DNA from: Norana najaformis
Taxonomy: Eukaryota > Annelida > Clitellata > Crassiclitellata > Hormogastridae
DNA length: 64,000 nt
Reading direction: 5' to 3'
Assembly (NCBI GenBank): GCA_964023275.1
Contig: OZ029916.1
Span: forward strand, 29,913,087 to 29,977,086
Part shown: one piece after another, positions 60,001 to 64,000 of the stretch
Position numbering within the stretch: the stretch's first letter is position 1
Layout of the letters: the number at the start of each line of letters is the position of its first letter
Position numbers and translations under genes: made by a program
The notes under the pieces: generated by a model
Told to the model about the DNA's origin: nothing
The model's input: only the letters and a program-made list of their open reading frames with translations
The model's database searches: none

Positions 60001-62350
60001 TCGATTTTTAAAATTCCAAAAACAGTTTAATCCTGAAATATATAATTACCAACAAAATTCTTTGTAATTTATTAACGGCCCCCGTTTAAAATTACGTCAC
60101 AGTGACGTATTTGAATTTTATATTTTGTAAAGAAAGTTGCTAGAAAAATGGCGTTCAGCGAGGAAGACAAAATTGTTATAAAATTTTTACGCCAAAACAA
60201 CAATTATAGTGCAAATAATATTTCAGGATTAAACTGTTTTTGGAATTTTAAAAATCGATTAATGTTTACTAATTATTTTCATATTTACCGTAAAGCCTTG
60301 GAATTTTTCCGGACACAGTGTATTATCACTCTACACGATCAACGCAACTAAACATCGAGTCATCTGTCAAAGCTGGATAGGAATTCATTGGTGGGGCTCC
60401 ATATTCGTGTGTGATCTTGCCACTGGTGACTTTTAGTTATCTATGCATTGTTTTGCCTGCTTAATTACGAATTACTTTCTGTTCTTAATCAAATTTAACA
60501 TCATTTAGGCTAGCATAGGCAGCACTTTTGCGAGGTACTTAAAAGGCACTATATCAAATGTCTAGAAAACAAACTAACTGACTGACCTGGATTAGGCAAC
60601 AGTGTATGTATGTATGTATCAAGACACTTAATATAGCAAATTTTAAGTGCCTCACAAAGCCGTATATGAAACATACATAAAACTTCCATTTGTGCAATCA
60701 AAGAAAATCTCCAGCAGTGTCAAATATGTAATCAATGCTTGCAAGAAAGTTTGGAAAACAGAATATGGTGCAACAACTGCAGAGTTTGCTCCAAATTTCA
60801 ATAAGTATAAGAATTATAATAAATACATCATTCCAGAAAACAATAATTACTTCATAAGCTTCAGAGACTTCTTGAAATTTCTTCTGTGCATCTGGATCAT
60901 TTTTGTTCATATCAGGATGAAACTTTTTTGCCAACTGAAACAAAACAATTATTATGATTAAGAAGCTTATCTTAATATATTTTCTTTTACAGGTACCAGT
61001 AACGAAAAATCACATGCCAAAGTGGAAACAACCTGTATCTCCTCAGGAGCAGCAAGTCTAATGCTGACTTTCAAGGCTTCAATAAACACACAAAAACAAC
61101 AGTGAAGGAGAAAATTTATTCTGAAAATGCAGACTTGGTCACATTAGAAGTCCGAACACATAAAAATTATGGAGAAAAATCCACATGACTAAATAATGTC
61201 TCAAAAACAACACACTAGACAAAATGTGGACATTTTGGCAACAGACATGCTCAATCTCCCTTAAATCTTATTTCTTTAGACCAAAACTAACAGTATTTTG
61301 ATATATTCTTACTTGACTAGTTATTTAGTTAATAAAACCCCTATTTAAAAGAAAACACTCGCAGAAGGCAAAACCACCAAGGAACACTAACCTGATAATA
61401 CGCCTTTTTAATATCTTTTAGTGATGAAGATTTTGGAATACCAAGCACATCGTAGTAATCTCGTTTGGGGTTATATGCAGCTGAAGAAGTGTGAAAGGAG
61501 AAGGTTGGTGAACCGAAAGACAAATGAATTTCTGCAGTTAAACAAAGTAAACAAATATACAATACAGCATAAACATAAGTAAAACAGAACAAAATCAACA
61601 GATTTTAATTCATCTATATTTTTCATTACTAATACAATGGTCAGGATGCGTTTGTTGCTCAAGCTGATTATTTGGTCCATACTCTTGCAAATGAGTACCT
61701 ATTAGATGCTAAATCTACATTTTCTGCGTATTTTGGAAGAAAACAATTCATTTAGGTGTTATGGCAGCAGACTTCAAAATCACCTGCCTGTCATTTCTGT
61801 ATTCAGGGCTCAAATTCTTTTGCATTAAGTGTCGTGTAAAATTCACATTTTGTAGCCATTTAATCTGTGAGGAAAGGCTGTGAGGACACCTGTAGCCTGA
61901 GAAACAGGTCCAATTTCGTGGTTGAAGATATCAGCAGCCCTTTTGCTTGGTATTGCTAGCTTTGGAGATGTTTGCATCACGGGACAGTGAAGAGCACCAG
62001 CACATCATCTGCTAAACTGCTTACACCGTGCAGTTAGGATGTAGTCTCGGTCTCGGCTTGGAAATACTACCATTTAAATGAATGACAAAAGCAGCCAATG
62101 TCGAATTCTGTATAATCTGGGACACTAAATTTCAAGACAACTCAGGTTCATAGTCTAATATTTGCACATGTTTACCGTTAGATTTCGTCAGCAAGCAGTC
62201 ATTCGTTTTATTGTGCCTGTTGGCGCATCTCCATGTTCCTATTGGTCTGCACGACCTTATCTCCAAACCTATCCAAGGTTTGGTAGGAATTTGGGCAGAT
62301 TTTCCACTGAAGATCAAGCGCAAGGTCGTTCTACAACCGGTCACAGCCAT
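48086..62350 (-). CDS. DNAJA3: Mitochondrial Hsp40 co-chaperone DNAJA3 (Tid1), complete, about 486 aa
   Basis: Twelve coding exons on the minus strand: 62176-62350, 61392-61531, 60851-60934, 59146-59239, 57343-57485, 56098-56250, 54791-54938, 54073-54137, 52635-52763, 50885-51000, 49395-49492 and 48086-48201. All junctions have AG/GT and compatible phases; the sum is 1,461 nt including the stop (human protein 480 aa). The start (AGTATGG) is in strong context, followed by a basic mitochondrial-type leader. Domains: J domain (about 80-140) with RDYYDVLGI and HPD (111-113), a Gly/Phe-rich segment with [12 protein letters not shown], four zinc-finger half-sites (C238/C241, C255/C258, C277/C280, C291/C294), substrate-binding domains, and a C-terminus [13 protein letters not shown] like the human FLSKLKK end. 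It stimulates mtHsp70 ATPase in matrix protein folding. An alternative donor 6 bp later in exon 4 (59139) would add two residues. Confidence 0.95.
49770..49859 (+). pseudogene. piggyBac transposase N-terminal remnant
   Basis: ATG at 49770 opens a 29-codon frame ending TGA, with an [15 protein letters not shown] acidic pattern typical of piggyBac transposase N-termini. The rest of the transposase is missing, except for short proline/arginine-rich pieces near 49975-50075. Confidence 0.5.
50107..50139. repeat. 33 bp hairpin with 16 bp perfect arms
   Basis: GAGACTCCTTATCTTC, a single G, then the exact reverse complement. It lies inside the piggyBac-type element. Confidence 0.95.
51580..51800 (+). 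mobile_element. Interspersed repeat / LINE 3' end
   Basis: Closely related to 31320-31560 (AACTCTGGATGA, GGTGACTT, AGTTATCTGAGC, AGTTTCTCCTGAAG, TATATAAATTTCTAATTACA). Located in a DNAJA3 intron. Confidence 0.6.
53160..53830 (+). mobile_element. Degraded LINE ORF2 C-terminus
   Basis: Pieces include [26 protein letters not shown] and WLSIWNGL after [13 protein letters not shown], matching the LINE order LHWLPV...RAFSVVGPxxWNxLP. Many frame breaks. Located in a DNAJA3 intron, opposite to the gene. Confidence 0.65.
54230..54530 (+). mobile_element. LINE reverse-transcriptase fragment, different family
   Basis: The forward frame reads [20 protein letters not shown], then with breaks [19 protein letters not shown]. 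It matches the NYRPVSLT...HGFRKGRSCLTNLLEFFE region of CR1-like RTs. It sits between DNAJA3 exons 7 and 8. Confidence 0.6.
55020..56090. other. DNAJA3 intron 6, mostly unique
   Basis: No exon or protein recognised apart from the short LINE 3' end at 55670-55752. Confidence 0.4.
55670..55752 (+). mobile_element. Short LINE 3' end, same family as 21969-22420
   Basis: GTACAGCGCCCTTTTCTTCG, GGCTGTGCTACGGCGCTATA, TAAATTGTC and (TTA)n are near-identical to the minus-strand copy at 22050-22120. Severely 5'-truncated. Located in a DNAJA3 intron. Confidence 0.8.
56360..56480 (-). repeat. Possible tRNA-derived SINE head
   Basis: On the minus strand, TTGATAGAGTACTTGG resembles box A and GGGTTTGAGCCTCAT resembles box B at tRNA-like spacing. 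Located in DNAJA3 intron 5. Decayed. Confidence 0.35.
57520..59050. other. DNAJA3 intron 4, nothing recognised
   Basis: About 1.5 kb without recognised exon or mobile-element protein. The frames at 57805-58071 and 58716-58997 have no supporting features. Confidence 0.4.
59939..60320 (+). mobile_element. mariner-type MITE with about 103 bp identical inverted repeats
   Basis: Starts CACTGTGTCCGGAAAAATTC and ends with its reverse complement. The arms remain identical to each other for about 103 bp, up to CCTGAAATAT. It is flanked by TA on both sides (59937-59938 and 60321-60322), the Tc1/mariner duplication. Total 382 bp. The core keeps the first about 28 codons of an ORF starting at 60148. Identical arms imply a recent insertion. 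It lies in DNAJA3 intron 3. Confidence 0.92.
60148..60351 (+). pseudogene. Transposase N-terminal remnant inside the mariner MITE
   Basis: ATG at 60148 gives [20 protein letters not shown]. The (F)SEEDKxLIKxLRQ start is typical of one mariner/Tc1 group whose next residues would form a helix-turn-helix. Here the frame enters the right inverted repeat after about 28 codons, so the rest of the transposase is deleted. Confidence 0.6.
60600..60660 (-). repeat. CATA-tail repeat end, minus strand
   Basis: On the minus strand: TTTGTGAGGCACTTAAAA, GCTATATTAAGTGTCTTGAT, then ACATACATACATAC. Same family as 630-760. It faces the related end at 60520-60570. Confidence 0.55.
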
Positions 62351-63420
62351 ACTTTCTCAAACTGTATCCATCTACCACAACAGGAAGTGCGCGATTGCGA
62401 CCAGACCAAAGATCGAAGGTAAGTAGAGATGCAACGGTGAGAGTAAGTAGAGATACAATAAGTGTCATAAGTTCTCGCATACCGTCATCATCATAGTCGT
62501 CATTGTCGTCATCATCGTCGTCGTTGTCGTCATCATCATCACCGTCATCATCACCAGTTCCTGATACCAGCCATTTGGAGGCGATCATGCATGGAAAGAA
62601 ATGACCAACGTTCTTTTATATAAATCTCTTATTTTTCTAATCTCGTGCTTTTCTCATGTCTACTCCAAGTCTTGTTATGTCTTTGTTATATTGTCCGTGT
62701 CCAGCATAGTCGTGGCGTGCCTTTGTTTATCTTTCCTTCGAATCTTGTATGTAATGTAAGATATTGTGTGGGAATCGGTAAGCTGGCATATTCTTCCACA
62801 TGACCAAATCTTCGGAATCTTCGCTTAGCGACTTTAGGCCTATCCAGCAGAGTTGTTTCTATATCCAAGGAATGACAAATATGTTTGCCTTCAAACAATT
62901 CTGGATTATAAAGATTCAAAGATAAAGAGCAGTTAATTACGATTGAAAAATGACTTTTGAAAGTTAACTTGTGCGTGAAACATTTTGGTCCGCGTTATGA
63001 AGCATAGTCACAAATAGCAGTAAGGTAACTTTTACGCAGTTTACTATGCTCTCAGAAGAGCTATAGATAATGGAGAGGTCACTGATGGCGAATACCGGCA
63101 TGTCATCGAATATCTGCAGCAGATGTGGGTTGCTGGTAAACTGTAAACTTCCATCTGGCCGTCGCCTTGGAGATTCGCCAGGTGGTGTCTAACTACTGCT
63201 CAACTCAGCGGTGCCATTCGTTTTTAGAGAAGAGACTCGGCCACTTGAGCGTCTTTAGTAGGCCTAAATGCTGCAAAAATCCCTATATGAATTTCTGGTT
63301 AAGCGCCTTTGATTTCTTCCATGTCACCATAGATCGCATATGTGTAGGCGGTATCAAAGATTTTAAGAAGGGCCTTCTTGAAATCTTTGGGAGATACTTG
63401 CTTATTTACTTTTTTCTTAC
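62351..63420. other. 5' flank of DNAJA3, no gene recognised
   Basis: The promoter and 5' untranslated region of DNAJA3 should lie just above 62350. An (ATC/GTC)n-rich stretch at about 62482-62560 produces a spurious Asp-rich frame. Two TAGGCCTA octamers (62835, 63256) reappear here. Confidence 0.4.
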
Positions 63421-63755
63421 AATACCCACAATGCACAATCGTACGAATTCACCAACACTTCACCTCTTGCAGTTTCTGCGCGGGTCTTTCAATTAAAACT
63501 GAAAACGCTCCTCTTCCACATATCCTATCCTGATTCTTCCTCTTATCTCATTTTCCTGTTTAATTCCGAACACCATCCATCGTAGCCGTCTGACTGCCTG
63601 CCTGCCTGACTCTTGGATCTTGACCTGAAACCGAACCCTTCCTGCCTATCGATTTTGTTTTTGACTGCGCCTCTGTGAATAAGCTGGTTCCTGCGACTTA
63701 GCTTTTGTTGGGCATTGTAGAAATCTCGAGCTAACGATTAAGATCACGAATCCAT
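63420..63755 (+). mobile_element. LINE 3' end, same family as 9060-9730
   Basis: Shares CACCTCTTGCA, CTTATCTCATTTTC-like sequence, CTGCCTATCGATTTTGTTTT, GTGAATAAGCTGGTTCC and GTAGAAATCTCGAGCTAACG with the copy at 9430-9715. Confidence 0.7.
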
Positions 63756-64000
63756 CGAGTGCTTTTGGCCTCAATCGCAGACGGAAGCAGCAGAGCAGCA
63801 GAGGCTATCAACATCATGTACATCAGGGCTACTCAGATATTTTGTATGGAGGTCCAGAAATGTTTTTTGGCTGAAGTCCAGAATCCGGGCTGTGTGTGTT
63901 CTTGTTTTAAGAAGGCATGTAATATTTGTCTTACCACGCAGGCGTCAATGTACTTCAAAAGGTAGTAAATGTTTTGAAATTAAATTTACTATATGGCCTT

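Larger units (their letters stand above)
59790..60560 (+). repeat. Old interspersed repeat split by a mariner MITE
   Basis: The left part (59790-59936) resembles 31150-31260 (TCTGGATGC, ATCTACCA-x-CAA-x-GAGGGAC). The right part (60323-60560) resembles 31330-31500 (GGTGACTTTT, AGTTATCT, TTTAACATCATTT, GCTAGCATAGG). The insertion at 59939-60320 lies between them. Confidence 0.5.

Noticed and set aside
62331..62588. Asp-rich frame on the minus strand
   Set aside because: Produced by an (ATC)-type repeat; no start context or conserved domain.

Overview
The window is nuclear DNA from a bilaterian animal, most likely a marine invertebrate. It is AT-rich and intron-dense, with GT-AG splice sites, many degraded non-LTR retrotransposon tails, long (CATA)n, (ATT)n and (GTA)n arrays, and several DNA transposons with intact ends. 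I cannot name the phylum from sequence alone. Most genes are split, so all gene models below are hand-built: exon borders were chosen from conserved protein blocks, GT/AG sites and matching splice phases.

Layout, left to right. (1) 390-6224, minus strand: five coding exons of a LIM-domain-binding protein (LDB1/Chip family), whose 3' exons lie beyond the left edge. (2) 9874-12498: a 2.6 kb DNA transposon with CACTGGCCAACA termini, TAA on both sides and an intact 567-codon transposase-like ORF on the minus strand. (3) 17075-21114, plus strand: a three-coding-exon type III receptor whose single cysteine-rich domain closely matches vertebrate BCMA (TNFRSF17)/TACI. Two probable LTRs lie in its introns. 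(4) 23837-35511, plus strand: a five-exon ZNF839-like nuclear protein. (5) 37.0-44.2 kb: a repeat-rich intergenic block holding two related small hAT MITEs, a LINE reverse-transcriptase relic, a 905 bp hAT-like element with a perfect 8 bp target duplication, and a compact two-membrane-span gene resembling TMEM200 (42440-43201, minus). (6) 48086-62350, minus: a complete twelve-exon DNAJA3/Tid1 mitochondrial Hsp40. Its introns carry a piggyBac-type deletion derivative and a mariner-type MITE with identical inverted repeats of about 103 bp.

The genes are ordinary chromosomal neighbours, not an operon: a developmental transcription cofactor, an immune-type TNF receptor, a nuclear zinc-finger protein, a membrane protein and a mitochondrial co-chaperone. 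The most noteworthy items are the BCMA-like receptor outside an obvious vertebrate context, the intact CACTG-ended transposon, the very young mariner MITE, the piggyBac relic sitting next to a splice acceptor, and the strong enrichment of the palindromic octamer TAGGCCTA in intergenic DNA with near absence from three of the large gene bodies.
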